Below are positions 63,172 through 64,000 of a stretch of DNA of 64,000 nt, in pieces. The stretch spans positions 124,001 through 188,000 of the forward strand of contig CBDFNQ010000036.1 in assembly GCA_965250225.1 (NCBI GenBank). Reading direction: 5' to 3'. Origin of the DNA: CBDEUK01 sp965250225. Lineage in GTDB: Bacteria; Pseudomonadota; Gammaproteobacteria; Eutrophobiales; Eutrophobiaceae. The notes below the pieces were generated by a model, which was not told where the DNA came from, did not search any database, and was given only the letters and a program-made list of their open reading frames with translations. How positions within the stretch are numbered: position 1 is the first letter of the stretch; the number at the start of each line of letters is the position of its first letter. The position numbers and the translations under genes are program-made.

Positions 63172-64000
63172 ATGAGTACCACAAGTTCAAAACACGACAA
63201 GCTCACATTGGGCATCTCCGGTTTCGGTTACGACGACCTGTATAAACCTGACAAACTCAAACAGCTCAATGCATTGTTCCACCAGGAACTCGCCCGTAAA
63301 GACGCCACACTGGCCGAACAATTTCAGGCTTACACAACAGCAGAGGATAATTCATTTTCTGCCCAAAACATTTCAGATCTACTGGTAAAAACAGCACCGC
63401 ATGTGGGTGATTTCGTTGCCCGATTGTTCGGTGTCACTCAGGAAAAAGAACAACAGGAAATAAACATCCAGTCTGATATGAGCAGTGTGTTTGTCTTCCG
63501 AAATGAAGTAGTGGATAAACTCGGAACCAAATTTAAAAAAATCGACACCTCTGATTGGGATTTCAATGCGATCCAGTCCAATATGGATTTACTCCAGACA
63601 GCGGGCTTCCCACAAACGCTGGCGATCAAAGACGATGAAAAAGCCATTGCTATGGTAGGTGCCAGACTGGCAAATCTTAGTGACCATTATCTGCTATTAC
63701 GAAAAGACAGACCCAGTGATTATTCTGGTGGGGCGGCGGCTGCTGATAATGATACCAAACAACTCCGTGAATCATTACGAGACAATGATCAAATAACTTC
63801 TAATTTTGCAGAGCAGCTCGCGATAGAAGACGATTCAGAGTTTATCGATACAATCTTAGAGATTGTACGAATCTGGGCTCACGCAACCCAACTTGAAAAC
63901 AGTCCACTCGCTGAGAAAACCAGAGGTTGGTTGAGTTTTAAGGATGTGGCTAAACGTGATTTTAATCAGCTTGTTCATCATGAAACATTTCATCGCGACG
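63172..64000 (+). CDS. N-terminal part of a large unidentified protein, cut by the window end
   Basis: Open from ATG 63172 to the last base (276 codons, no stop). It begins with a Ser/Thr/Lys tail, then LTLGISGFGYDDLYKPDKL. I associate such an opening with long FAD/NAD(P)-binding oxidoreductases of the glutamate-synthase-small-subunit type, but this is memory, not proof. The visible part is soluble and charged, with no cofactor motif yet (NISDLLVKTAPHVGDFVARL near residue 64). The rest of the gene lies outside the window. Confidence 0.6.
   Translation, partial: MSTTSSKHDKLTLGISGFGYDDLYKPDKLKQLNALFHQELARKDATLAEQFQAYTTAEDNSFSAQNISDLLVKTAPHVGDFVARLFGVTQEKEQQEINIQSDMSSVFVFRNEVVDKLGTKFKKIDTSDWDFNAIQSNMDLLQTAGFPQTLAIKDDEKAIAMVGARLANLSDHYLLLRKDRPSDYSGGAAAADNDTKQLRESLRDNDQITSNFAEQLAIEDDSEFIDTILEIVRIWAHATQLENSPLAEKTRGWLSFKDVAKRDFNQLVHHETFHRD

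Overview
The window reads as chromosome of a free-living or recently free-living gammaproteobacterium outside the Enterobacterales, with moderate to low G+C (judged by eye, not counted). Supporting genes are ubiquinone biosynthesis (coq7), the ybeD-lipB-lipA block, the uvrA / MFS / ssb neighbourhood, zapE, rmuC, a sulfite reductase followed by a DUF934 gene, and LemA with a DUF2207 protein. No rRNA, phage structural genes, CRISPR array or replication origin is visible. One tRNA is present.

Layout. 1-12.1 kb: membrane protein, PQQ-type sugar dehydrogenase-like protein, uvrA, MFS pump, ssb, a six-PAS GGDEF-EAL protein, pyk. 12.2-15.3 kb: accessory block with brnTA (whose promoter predicts a leaderless mRNA), three unknown secreted or membrane genes (one frameshifted) and a higBA-like module. 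That module lies between a diverged copy of the DUF934 3' end and the real DUF934 gene. 15.3-17.4 kb: DUF934 and an assimilatory sulfite/nitrite reductase broken by one extra base. 17.6-23.1 kb: mobile-element scrapyard with a broken ParE-type toxin, four REP-associated tyrosine transposase (RAYT) copies in different states of decay, an IS10-like fragment and an IS110/IS1111-family element. The IS1111-like element has subterminal inverted repeats and a structured non-coding end that is a bridge-RNA candidate.

23.4-31.9 kb: housekeeping (zapE, zinc peptidase, radical SAM, rmuC, CbbY-like phosphatase, degQ, coq7, rplM-rpsI). 31.9-34.8 kb: four-helix-bundle gene, tRNA-Gln, IS5 deletion remnant, hipBA, and an 18-bp partial copy of the tRNA-Gln anticodon arm. 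34.9-44.8 kb: FkbM methyltransferase, chemoreceptor, a candidate small RNA, and a periplasmic redox cluster: a MauG-like dihaem peroxidase that lacks a standard start codon, a cupredoxin, and a dihaem cytochrome with an amber codon after its signal peptide. A YadGH-like ABC exporter, an acetolactate synthase-like enzyme and a nitroreductase follow.

45-64 kb: a 90-residue protein resembling only the tip of a chemoreceptor, bcp, a BON-OmpA / coiled-coil-HhH / greB run, lemA-DUF2207, an IS630 insertion, a VanZ-like protein, dimeric dUTPase, DksA-like protein, uup, a cold-shock protein, two EamA transporters, a PHP phosphatase, DUF2288, lipA-lipB-ybeD, a MOSC protein, a MITE-like repeat and the N-terminal part of a large unidentified protein.

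The recurring theme is single-base lesions in otherwise well-kept genes: cysI +1, RAYT TGA, ParE TAG, cytochrome TAG, peroxidase ATT for ATG, and a secreted-protein frameshift. They suggest either ongoing gene decay or consensus errors. The best leads for something new are the IS1111-like element with its RNA candidate, the DUF934-flanked toxin-antitoxin cassette, the solo chemoreceptor-tip protein and the candidate small RNA at 38.2 kb.
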